A stretch of DNA of 60,611 bases from CAYUZU01 sp964448675 (GTDB taxonomy: Bacteria > Planctomycetota > Phycisphaerae > UBA1845 > Fen-1342). The notes below the pieces were generated by a model. The model searched no databases. It was not told where the DNA came from and was given only the letters and a program-made list of their open reading frames with translations. The stretch lies in contig CAYUZU010000029.1 of assembly GCA_964448675.1 (NCBI GenBank), positions 1-60,611 on the forward strand. The letters run 5' to 3'. Of this stretch, positions 7,344 through 15,337 are shown piece by piece. The translations under genes and the position numbers were made by a program. Position 1 is the stretch's first letter. The number at the start of each line of letters is the position of its first letter.

Positions 7344-9815
7344 CTATGAACCAACCACGGGCTTGACGCGGACAACCACATCAAGCGCCGCCAATGCCGG
7401 CAGCTTGCGCACGTCAATCGAACCAATGAGCAGACGCGTCGTCTTGCTCTCGGCCGTCTGTTTGAAGCCCAGCTCGGTCAGTGCGTCGCGCGTCTTCTGC
7501 GACACGTCGGCCAGAAAGACCATCACGTCAACGCGGTGATCCACCACCTTCAGCTTTCCAACGGTCAGGTTGCCGCCGCTGCCCTCGGCCTCAACCCTGG
7601 CGGCGAGATCCCGCAGCACCTCGGCGAGTTTCTGCGCGGGCTCGACCTTGGTCGCCGCCTCGTCCGCAGCCGCCTCATCACCATCACCGTCCAACAAGGC
7701 ACCGTCCCCGCCGACGCCCGCTGCTTGAACCCGCCGTCCGGCGCTGGGCGGCGGTGGCGTCGTGGGTGCTGCGCTGGGCGCCGGCATAAACTTCATGCAG
7801 TACATCATGTTCTGGCCCACATGGGCCGGCACACCGCGCGCCGCCGACTGGCCAAAGAAGCCTTCGTAGTTGAGACCCGCCGGCAGCTCCACCGGCACAT
7901 CGACCCGCACCGGCTCACCACCCGTCGTAACGGTCATCTGCTCGACAGCGACGAAACTCGTGAACTGCGTAATGAGCCGATACTTCAAGCCGAGCTCGAC
8001 GACCTGCTGCTTGAGATCATCGGGGAACTGGCCCTGTTGCGCCGCCTGGTAATCCTGGATCATCAGGCAATCCACCTTCGCCCGCGCCCACAACGATGGC
8101 AACGCCGTTCCGTCCGGCGGCGTGTCGGGCCAGCGCAACTGAATCTCCTCGTTGTACGGGCCGGCCCCCGTGAAGCCCTGCAGTCTGATCGCACCCGACT
8201 GGTCTCCATTCAGCCGCCCGTGCATCACAATCGGCTTGGCACTGAACAGGTCAGGGATCATCTGTGGATACACATCGCTTACCGGCAGCGTGCCCCAGTC
8301 GACACGAATGTCCGTCAAGACCGGAGCCAACACCCGATCATGGAAACGCGTCACCGCCGCTCCCGCGTCCCCGGCCAGCGAAACGTACTCCACCGCGCCG
8401 CGACCGGCGGCAGCCATCTTGTCGAGCAGGAAACGGTTGACGCTGTTACCGATGCCGAAGCTGAAGACGCGCGTCGTGCCGGCGTGTTGCTTCACCGCGT
8501 CGATGATCGCCATGTCGTTGCCGACGTAGCCGTCGGTCATGAAGCAGACGACGCGCAGAGACTCCGTCGTGTCGACCCCCGCCGTCGGCGACAACGCCGC
8601 ATTGATCGCCTTCATCATCTCCGTGCCGCCACGCCCCTGCCGCGATGCCAGGAACGCCTGCGCTGCGGCGATGTTCGCGTCGGTGGCTGGCTGCGGCGTC
8701 TCCCACAGGATATGCGTGTCGCCAGCGAAGGTGATGATGTTGAACGTGTCGTGCGGCTGCATCGTGCCGACGAGCTTCTGCATCGTTTCCTTGGCCTTCT
8801 CAATCGGGAAGCCGTTCATCGATCCCGACGTGTCCAACACGAAGATCAACTCGCGCGGGACGATCAGCGCGGGCTCGATGCGCGCCGGCGGTTGCAGAAT
8901 CAACGTGAAGAACCGCCCGCGCTCGTCCTCGTGCACGAAGAACGCGTCGCCAATACCCTCGCCGCCGAGGCGATAGCGCAGGATGAAGTCGCGGTTGGGA
9001 ATCGTATCGGCCTGCGCCAGTTCTATCCGCGTCACCTCGGGCCGCGACGTGTCCTCGACGATCTCGTGCAGGACGCTTGCGAGGTCGTGCAGTCCGAGCC
9101 CCCCGTCGCGGACATTGACCGTCAACGAAATGTCGTGACCGGCCCGCGTACCCGGCGGCGTGACCGGCGGCGTGATCTTCGAGCCATCCGGTACTTCCGG
9201 CGTGTCCTGGCCCCGCGTACCCGGCGCCGGCGCGCTGCCCCCGCCGGGAACGTAACGCGGCCCAACGACCATCGGGAAAGTCCACGCGAAGCGGCCGTCC
9301 TCGTACGCAATCGTCTCGACGTAGCTGATCTCGATCGAGACCTCGGCTCCGGGCTCGATGTTCGCGACGGATTGCGTGAAGATGTTCGGCCGCTCCTGGT
9401 CGAGCAGGCTGGCGACATGGCCGGCGGCGACGGCCTGCTCGTAGATCTCGCGGGCCTCTTCGCGCTCGTGGACCTGCCCCACGATCCGCCGGTCACCGAC
9501 GATCATTACCATGTCGTCAACGGCCGCGTTCCGCGACAGCGGGAAGGTGTAGACCGCTTCGATCTTCTGCTCGGTCGGGTTCAGGAAGACCTGGCGCACG
9601 GTCACGCGGGCGAGAAACCCGTCGATGTCAGCAACAACCTCCGTGTGTCGCAGCGGGCATACGCCTGTCGCCCGCCCTTCCGCGGGCAAAATCTGCAAGC
9701 AGCCGCCAAGCGCCGACACTTCGGCGCCATGGCCTGGCGGGGCGGGCAGCAGCAACAGGGTTAGGGTAACATAAGTGCCGAGAGTTACGTGGCTTAGGCG
9801 GCATCGGCTCGTCAT
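7344..9815 (-). CDS. Exported VIT domain and von Willebrand factor A domain protein
   Basis: The product is 823 aa. ATG at 9815 has GGAGG seven bases upstream; a TTG two codons earlier sits too close to it. A signal peptide (VTLGTYVTLTLLLLPAPPGHGA) leads into a VIT domain at about 40-200 (TEVVADIDGFLARVTVRQVF; NPTEQKIEAVYTFPL; YEQAVAAGHVASLLDQERPN). The VWA domain at about 315-500 has a complete metal site: LDTSGSMNG, GTEM and MTDGYVGND. A low-complexity Pro/Asp-rich linker near 690-730 precedes a separate ~90-residue C-terminal domain (LTVGKLKVVDHRVDVMVFLA...). Members of this inter-alpha-trypsin-inhibitor-like family act in adhesion or envelope functions; the specific partner is unknown. 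The gene stands alone on its strand. Confidence 0.88.
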   Translation of the reverse strand: MTSRCRLSHVTLGTYVTLTLLLLPAPPGHGAEVSALGGCLQILPAEGRATGVCPLRHTEVVADIDGFLARVTVRQVFLNPTEQKIEAVYTFPLSRNAAVDDMVMIVGDRRIVGQVHEREEAREIYEQAVAAGHVASLLDQERPNIFTQSVANIEPGAEVSIEISYVETIAYEDGRFAWTFPMVVGPRYVPGGGSAPAPGTRGQDTPEVPDGSKITPPVTPPGTRAGHDISLTVNVRDGGLGLHDLASVLHEIVEDTSRPEVTRIELAQADTIPNRDFILRYRLGGEGIGDAFFVHEDERGRFFTLILQPPARIEPALIVPRELIFVLDTSGSMNGFPIEKAKETMQKLVGTMQPHDTFNIITFAGDTHILWETPQPATDANIAAAQAFLASRQGRGGTEMMKAINAALSPTAGVDTTESLRVVCFMTDGYVGNDMAIIDAVKQHAGTTRVFSFGIGNSVNRFLLDKMAAAGRGAVEYVSLAGDAGAAVTRFHDRVLAPVLTDIRVDWGTLPVSDVYPQMIPDLFSAKPIVMHGRLNGDQSGAIRLQGFTGAGPYNEEIQLRWPDTPPDGTALPSLWARAKVDCLMIQDYQAAQQGQFPDDLKQQVVELGLKYRLITQFTSFVAVEQMTVTTGGEPVRVDVPVELPAGLNYEGFFGQSAARGVPAHVGQNMMYCMKFMPAPSAAPTTPPPPSAGRRVQAAGVGGDGALLDGDGDEAAADEAATKVEPAQKLAEVLRDLAARVEAEGSGGNLTVGKLKVVDHRVDVMVFLADVSQKTRDALTELGFKQTAESKTTRLLIGSIDVRKLPALAALDVVVRVKPVVGS

Positions 9816-10026
9816 CGTCAATCCTCCAGGTTGTCGGGCCTGTCACAAGCTTGGATGCACAACGCCCGCCCGAGTTCCCCAGCGCCGGAAAACGGGGCGC
9901 CCGAAAGCCGCGCCGGCGCGCTACCCGTGACGGGACATTCAGCTATACCCCCCACCCCTTGCTCGGATGCATGCCGCAACATCTCTCGACACGCGGCGGA
10001 TGGCGTCCGCAAAAGCCCGGCCTGCG

Positions 10027-10055
10027 TTGACCGTGTCCGGCGCGCCGGTCAGAAT
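10027..10055 (+). promoter_or_regulatory. Candidate promoter of the acetoacetyl-CoA synthetase gene
   Basis: TTGACC (10027-10032), 17 nt, then CAGAAT (10050-10055), ending 38 nt before the start codon. The spacer contains the perfect 12-bp palindrome CCGGCGCGCCGG (10037-10048), which could be an operator between -35 and -10, though GC-rich palindromes arise easily here. Confidence 0.45.
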
Positions 10056-10093
10056 GCACCCGCATTGATCATCGTCCCGGAGGATGCACGCCC

Positions 10094-12049
10094 ATGTCCA
10101 CGTCCGAGCTGCTTTGGAAGCCCACATCCGATCAGATCGCCCGCTCGCAGATGTTCGCCTTCATGAAAGACGTCGCCAGCCAACACGGGTTTGCGGCAGA
10201 CTGGACAAGCTTGCGCACCTGGGCGATCGAAAAACCCGGCGATTTCTGGCAGGCGTTTCTGCGTTTCGCCCACGTCGAGCCCAGCAAGCCTGCGCGTGCC
10301 AGCCGCGAAGGCAGCGGCATGCTCGATACCACGTGGTTCCCGGGTATGGAGCTCAACTACGCGCGCCACATGCTGCGCTTTGACGACGACGACGACGCCA
10401 TTCACTTCCTCGACGAGCGCGGCGCCGGCGGCCGATTGTCGCACGCGGAGCTGCGCGCCGAAGTCGCGCGCTGCGCCGCCGCCTTGCGCGATGCCGGCGT
10501 GCAACGGGGCGACCGCGTCGCCGGCTTCATGCCCAACGTGCCAGAAACCGTCATCGCCATGCTCGCAACCGCCAGCCTCGGCGCCGCCTGGTCGTCTTGC
10601 TCGCCCGATTTCGGCGTGCGCGGCGTGCTGGACCGGTTCGGACAGATCGAGCCCACCGTGCTCGTCGTTTGCGACGGCTACACCTATGGCGGCAAGCGAT
10701 TCGATCGACTGTCACTCGTGTCGGAGATGCTCGACCAGCTTCGTGCCGTGAAACGCGTCGTCGTGGTGCCCTTCCTCGATGACGAGCCCGAGATCACCAG
10801 CGTCCGCGACGCCATTCTGTGGCGCGACTTCCTCGGCCCCGAGGACCAGCCCGCCCCACCGCTCACATTCGAAGAGGTGCCGTTCGATCATCCGCTGTTC
10901 ATCATGTACTCGTCAGGCACCACCGGCGTGCCCAAGTGCATCGTACACGGCCACGGCGGCACGCTGCTCCAGCACATGAAGGAGCTGATGCTGCACTGCG
11001 ACCTGCACGCGGGCGAACGCATCTTCTACTTCACCACTTGTGGCTGGATGATGTGGAACTGGCTCGTGTCGGGTTTGGGCACCGGTGCCGCAATCGTGCT
11101 GTACGAAGGCAATCCCGGGCATCCCTCCATGGACCGCCTCTGGCAGATGGCCGAAGACCTCGAGTTGCATATCTTCGGTACCAGCGCCAAGTACATCGCC
11201 GCCTGTCAGAAAGCCGAGCTGCAACCGGGCCAGGACCACGACCTGGCGACGCTGCGCTGCATCTGCTCGACCGGGTCGCCACTGTCGGCCGAGTTGTTCC
11301 ATTGGGTGTATGACAACGTCAAGCGCGACCTGATGCTGGCGTCGATCTGTGGCGGGACAGACATCATCTCGTGCTTCATCCTGGGCAACCCGCTCCTCCC
11401 GGTGTACGCGGGTGAGGTACAGTGCCGCGGGCTGGCAATGGACGTGCAGGCCTGGAACGAGGACTGCGAGCCGGTGACGAACGAGAAGGGCGAACTCGTC
11501 TGCTGCACGCCTTTCCCGTCACAGCCGGTGGGCTTCTGGAACGACCCGGACGGGAGCAAGTATCGTGCGGCGTACTTCGATTACTACCCGAATCGCACCG
11601 TCTGGCGCCACGGCGACTACATCGAAATCACCGACACCGGCGGCATCGTCGTTTACGGTCGCAGCGACGCGACGCTCAATCCCGGCGGCGTCCGGATCGG
11701 CACCGCCGAGATCTACCGCGTGGTCGAGGGCATGGACGAAATCGTCGACAGCATTGTGGTCGGCCACGACACGAAAGACGACGACGTCGACGTCTGTCTG
11801 TTTGTCGTCTTGCGACCGGGCCTGACGCTCGACGACCAACTCGGCAAGAAGATCAAGACCGCCATCGCCGAGTCGTGCACGCGGCGCCACGTGCCACGGC
11901 ACATCCGCCAGGTACACGACATCCCGTACACCATCAGCGGAAAGAAAGTCGAGATGGCCGTGCGGCGGATGCTTCAGGGGCAGGACGTGCCCAATCGCGA
12001 CGCGCTGAAGAACCCCGACGCGCTGGAGGAGTACAAGTCGATTCTGTAG
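10094..12049 (+). CDS. Acetoacetyl-CoA synthetase (acetoacetate-CoA ligase)
   Basis: The product is 651 aa, the usual length for this AMP-forming ligase, which activates acetoacetate with ATP and CoA in the cytoplasm. The AMP-binding P-loop YSSGTTGVPKCIVHGHGG is near residue 272. The acetoacetyl-CoA synthetase hallmarks FYFTTCGWMMWNWLVSGL, IFGTSAKYIAACQKA and ICGGTDIISCFILGNPLLPV follow. The adenylation motif YFDYYPNRTVWRHGDYIEI and GRSDATLNPGGVRIGTAEIY are present, with the conserved C-terminal catalytic Lys region SGKKVEMAVRRML. GGAGG lies about 10 nt before the ATG. A macro-domain gene follows after 90 bp on the same strand. This enzyme allows use of ketone bodies or polyhydroxybutyrate breakdown products. 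Confidence 0.93.
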   Translation: MSTSELLWKPTSDQIARSQMFAFMKDVASQHGFAADWTSLRTWAIEKPGDFWQAFLRFAHVEPSKPARASREGSGMLDTTWFPGMELNYARHMLRFDDDDDAIHFLDERGAGGRLSHAELRAEVARCAAALRDAGVQRGDRVAGFMPNVPETVIAMLATASLGAAWSSCSPDFGVRGVLDRFGQIEPTVLVVCDGYTYGGKRFDRLSLVSEMLDQLRAVKRVVVVPFLDDEPEITSVRDAILWRDFLGPEDQPAPPLTFEEVPFDHPLFIMYSSGTTGVPKCIVHGHGGTLLQHMKELMLHCDLHAGERIFYFTTCGWMMWNWLVSGLGTGAAIVLYEGNPGHPSMDRLWQMAEDLELHIFGTSAKYIAACQKAELQPGQDHDLATLRCICSTGSPLSAELFHWVYDNVKRDLMLASICGGTDIISCFILGNPLLPVYAGEVQCRGLAMDVQAWNEDCEPVTNEKGELVCCTPFPSQPVGFWNDPDGSKYRAAYFDYYPNRTVWRHGDYIEITDTGGIVVYGRSDATLNPGGVRIGTAEIYRVVEGMDEIVDSIVVGHDTKDDDVDVCLFVVLRPGLTLDDQLGKKIKTAIAESCTRRHVPRHIRQVHDIPYTISGKKVEMAVRRMLQGQDVPNRDALKNPDALEEYKSIL

Positions 12050-12139
12050 TGGCAGCCGGCATTCGCGATTCGGGGCAGCGTTGCGGCACGGGCGCGGCTC
12101 GCCGGACTCGCTTCACAACGCCGCCGCGGAGGCGATCTC

Positions 12140-12673
12140 ATGAGCAACGACAATGTCTGGGCACGCATCGAACTGCAACAGGGGGATATCACGAACCTCG
12201 AGGTGGATGCGATTGTGAATGCCGCGAACAGCCGGCTGGCGGGCGGTGGCGGTGTCGACGGGGCCATCCACCGGGCGGCGGGCCACGCGCGGTTGCAGGC
12301 GGCCTGCCGCAAGCTGGGCGGCTGCGAAACCGGCGATGCCAAGATCACGCCGGGGTTCAACCTGCCGGCAAAGTTCATCATCCACACGGTCGGGCCGGTG
12401 TACAACGACGGGCAGCATGGCGAACCGGAGCAGCTCGCTTCCTGTTACCGGCGCTCGCTCGAGGTCGCGGTCGAGAATGGCGCCCATAGCGTCGCCTTCC
12501 CCGCGATCAGCACCGGCGTGTACGGCTATCCGTTCGACGCCGCGACGGAAACCGCGCTCCGCACCGTTGCCGACTTTCTGGGCGACAATGGCGCCATCAA
12601 GCGGGTGGTGTTCGTTTTCTTCGGCCAGGAGGATTACGAGCGGGCAAAAGGGATTCGCACGCGCCTTGGATGA
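12140..12673 (+). CDS. Macro domain O-acetyl-ADP-ribose deacetylase-like protein
   Basis: The product is 177 aa and is a single macro domain. The ADP-ribose-binding loops are intact: QGDITNLEVDAIVNAANSRL, then AGGGGVDGAIHRAAG, GDAKITPGFNLPAKFIIHTV, and FPAISTGVYGYP. This is the YmdB/MacroD type, which hydrolyses O-acetyl-ADP-ribose or mono-ADP-ribose from proteins. GGAGG lies seven bases before the ATG. It may be cotranscribed with the ligase gene in front. No sirtuin or ADP-ribosyltransferase is visible nearby, so the physiological substrate is not shown. Confidence 0.9.
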   Translation: MSNDNVWARIELQQGDITNLEVDAIVNAANSRLAGGGGVDGAIHRAAGHARLQAACRKLGGCETGDAKITPGFNLPAKFIIHTVGPVYNDGQHGEPEQLASCYRRSLEVAVENGAHSVAFPAISTGVYGYPFDAATETALRTVADFLGDNGAIKRVVFVFFGQEDYERAKGIRTRLG

Positions 12674-12710
12674 GCCGCAGCCCGGCCCCTGCGCGCTCGT
12701 GGCCGTGGCG

Positions 12711-13934
12711 CTACTCGTAGCGCAACGCCTCGACCGGATCGAGCCGGCTGGCCTTGAAAGCCGGGTAAATCCCGCTGGCCACACCGACCAGCGTCGCCGT
12801 GAGCAGCGACGCGAGAATGATGGTCGCGTTGATGTCGGTCTTGAAGTTCATCTGGCGCAGGACCTTCTCCATCACGTCAGCGAACATTGCCCCCAGCAGC
12901 AGCCCGAGCCCGCCGCCGATGAAGCTGATCACCAGCGCCTCGACAAGAAACTGCAGGAGAATGTCGCCGCGGCGCGCCCCCACCGCCATGCGCACACCGA
13001 TCTCGCGCGTGCGCTCGGTGACCGACACGAGCATGATGTTCATGATGCCGATGCCGCCGACGACCAGGCTGATACCCGCGATGCTGTAGAACACGACCTT
13101 GAACACGAGCATGGCGCCGGTGATATTGCGCAGGGCCTCCTCCTGGTTGAAGATCGTGAAGTCGTCGTCCTCGCCCACGGGGATCTTGTGCGCCCGGCGC
13201 AGGACGCGCTGCACTTCTTTCTCCAGCTCGTCGAGGTCGACGTTGTCCTTTGCGGCCACCGTCAGCCGGCTGAGCCACTTGCGGTTGAAGAAGCGCTTCA
13301 GGCCAGCCTTGATCGGCACAAAGACCGTGTCGTCGACGTTCATGAAGCCCACGCCCCCCTTCTCCTCCATCACGCCGATGACCCGATACGTCGCCCCGCC
13401 CAGCTTGACGGTCTGCCCCACCGGCGCCGCCCCGCCAAACAGCTTGTCGGCGGCCTTCGACCCGAGAATGGCGACGGCCGCGTCCTCGGCCTCCGATTGC
13501 CCCGGCGAGAAGATCGCCCCCTCATGCGCCTCGAAACTGTTGAGCTCGAAGAAGGTGCGCGTCGTCGCGATCAGCGTGAAATCACCGTGCTTCTGGAAAC
13601 GCTTGATGTGCGTGCGTCCTTCGGCCATCGGCGCGATTTGGTCGATCTGCTCGCCGAGCTCGTCCATGAGCGTGTCGACAGTCTCGAGCGTGAGCGTCTG
13701 GGCCACCCCCACCGAGCGTCCCTCGACCCGTGCTTCGGCGGGAAAGACGTACAGCGTGTTGGATCCCATCGCCTTGAAGCGATCGAAGATGTCCTTCTGC
13801 GCCCCCTCCAGGATCGACATGCAAGCCACCACCGACGATACGCCGATGAGCACGCCGAGTGTCGCCAGCAGCGAGCGCAGAAAGTGCGAATCCAGACTGC
13901 GTAACGATGTATAGATCAAACGGACGTAGAACAT
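12711..13934 (-). CDS. MacB/FtsX-type ABC transporter permease
   Basis: The product is 407 aa. An N-terminal transmembrane helix (LRSLLATLGVLIGVSSVVACM) is followed by a large extracytoplasmic MacB_PCD domain (about 45-270). Three C-terminal helices make the FtsX core, including FKVVFYSIAGISLVVGGIGI followed by MNIMLVSVTERTREIGVRMA, FLVEALVISFIGGGLGLLLG, and LLTATLVGVASGIYPAFKAS. The coupling segment RTREIGVRMAVGARR that contacts the ATPase is conserved. No ATP-binding subunit or membrane-fusion protein is adjacent. It probably exports or extracts a lipid, peptide or lipoprotein. The upstream secreted-protein gene is on the same strand, 83 bp away. No clear ribosome site precedes the ATG. Confidence 0.9.
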   Translation of the reverse strand: MFYVRLIYTSLRSLDSHFLRSLLATLGVLIGVSSVVACMSILEGAQKDIFDRFKAMGSNTLYVFPAEARVEGRSVGVAQTLTLETVDTLMDELGEQIDQIAPMAEGRTHIKRFQKHGDFTLIATTRTFFELNSFEAHEGAIFSPGQSEAEDAAVAILGSKAADKLFGGAAPVGQTVKLGGATYRVIGVMEEKGGVGFMNVDDTVFVPIKAGLKRFFNRKWLSRLTVAAKDNVDLDELEKEVQRVLRRAHKIPVGEDDDFTIFNQEEALRNITGAMLVFKVVFYSIAGISLVVGGIGIMNIMLVSVTERTREIGVRMAVGARRGDILLQFLVEALVISFIGGGLGLLLGAMFADVMEKVLRQMNFKTDINATIILASLLTATLVGVASGIYPAFKASRLDPVEALRYE

Positions 13935-14017
13935 GCGGGATATTCTAAGAGGCGAGCCGCACGCCGGCTACTCGCGTGCCATCGGTTCGCCGCCGAACTG
14001 GCCGCGTCCGCCGCTCG

Positions 14018-15094
14018 CTACACACCTTTCCACAACCGGCCACGCAGCTCGACCAGCGCGAGCGCCCCCACCGCCATCTCGAGCCCCAACACGCCGCACG
14101 CCGGCAGCAGCGGGCTCAGCCGCTGCGCCGCGGGCGGGCCGAGCGTCACCGGCGTTCCCGTGGGCGCCGCGCGCTCACGCTGCAGGGTGGCCAGGCGCTT
14201 GCTCGCCGCTTCGTCCCCCGCGGTCTCGCCCATGACCTCGGCCAGGGCGTCCACCGGCGTGCCCAGCACCGCGGCCACGCCGACTTCGCCCGGCAGGTTC
14301 GCCGCGGTCACCTCGACGGTGGCACGCAGGTCGAATTCCTCGCCGACGACCGCCTGGTAGGGGTAGTTGATCACCAGGGAAGGAAAGATGAACGCGCGGA
14401 AGACGCTCAGTTCGGGATCGGTGCCCGCGAGGTCGGTGTCGAACAGCCCGATTGCCGGAAAATCGCCGCTGGCGCTGACAATGACCTGCCGCTCAGGCCC
14501 GCCCACGACTTCGAGCGTGCCGTCGAACAGCGTCTCGGCCTCGGCGTCGGCGACCTCCTTCTTGACGCGGACGTGCAGTGTGACGCGCGTACCCGTCAGA
14601 TCGCTCGCATCGTCTCCAGCGAAGATGGCCAGTGCCCCGTCCAGAAACAGCCGCCCCCTGAGCCGCACCGCCGAACCCGCCGCCGTGCCGGCGATCTCGC
14701 CGACCTCGTGCTGCACGGTGCGCAGCTCCTCGGCGGTCGCGCTGCCGATATAGCGCACGTCGTCGGCGATGCTGTTGAGGGCCAGGTTGATCGCGAATTC
14801 ATCCGGATCGCTGCCGGTCGAAGTGCGCGGGTCGGCAAACTGGGCCGCTGCGATCGCCGCCGCGTCCTCGTTCGGGTCGACCAGCCGCGCCACGGCCTGC
14901 AGCGGCAGCGTGTCGCTGTCCTCGGGGTAAGCGAGCGCGACGGATTCAAGCTGCTCGCTGTCGTCGGTGTAGATCGCCTTGACCTCGACCGTGGTCGAGC
15001 CGGCGACGTCGACGATTTCGGCGTCGGCCGCGGCGACCAGGACAAGCCCCACCAAGAGGGCGCCGCCGACCGTCATGTGCGCGCGTCGCATCAT
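14018..15094 (-). CDS. Exported protein of unknown function
   Basis: The product is 358 aa. The start is the first ATG of the doublet at 15094, with GGAGG six bases before it. A signal peptide MMRRAHMTVGGALLVGLVLV ending AAADA precedes an acidic, Ala-rich body with beta-rich stretches (EIVDVAGSTTVEVKAIYTDD; GRLFLDGALAIFAGDD; GTRVTLHVRVKKEV). This looks like a repetitive beta-sandwich or fibre-like exported protein. A C-terminal hydrophobic patch (CGVLGLEMAVGALALVEL) followed by basic residues could be a membrane anchor, but no PEP motif is present. I do not recognise the family. Confidence 0.7.
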   Translation of the reverse strand: MMRRAHMTVGGALLVGLVLVAAADAEIVDVAGSTTVEVKAIYTDDSEQLESVALAYPEDSDTLPLQAVARLVDPNEDAAAIAAAQFADPRTSTGSDPDEFAINLALNSIADDVRYIGSATAEELRTVQHEVGEIAGTAAGSAVRLRGRLFLDGALAIFAGDDASDLTGTRVTLHVRVKKEVADAEAETLFDGTLEVVGGPERQVIVSASGDFPAIGLFDTDLAGTDPELSVFRAFIFPSLVINYPYQAVVGEEFDLRATVEVTAANLPGEVGVAAVLGTPVDALAEVMGETAGDEAASKRLATLQRERAAPTGTPVTLGPPAAQRLSPLLPACGVLGLEMAVGALALVELRGRLWKGV

Positions 15095-15243
15095 GTCTGA
15101 CCTCCGTGGAAATGGTCCAGCCGGCGCGACCTCGGCCCGGCCTGCCCGCGGCTGACGTCCGAGAGGATAGTGTGTGGCGAAACCGGACACAAGCTGAAAC
15201 GGTGCGCCGGCACAGGAGAATGCGCTTCGCAGGACCGGACCAA

Positions 15244-15260
15244 CCCGCTGTGCCAGCGGG
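15244..15260 (-). terminator. Hairpin downstream of glyS
   Basis: CCCGCTG (15244-15250) and CAGCGGG (15254-15260) pair perfectly around a 3-nt loop, about 78 nt beyond the glycyl-tRNA synthetase stop codon. Only a short TT follows on the minus strand, so it is a weak terminator candidate. Confidence 0.45.
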
Positions 15261-15337
15261 ATGGTGGGCGGGCGCAACGAAACGTATGGCTCGAACCCGC
15301 GTCGACCGGCTCTGCCAGCACCTTACGCGCGCACCGA

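Noticed and set aside
2522..9764. Very long open frames on the plus strand (2522-4405, 4021-5817, 7536-9764)
   Set aside because: They are antisense to clear genes, rich in Arg/His, without domains or ribosome sites; a known effect of high GC at third codon positions.
15270..15310. tRNA-like T-loop string GGGTTCGAGCC on the minus strand
   Set aside because: No acceptor, D or anticodon stems can be built around it.
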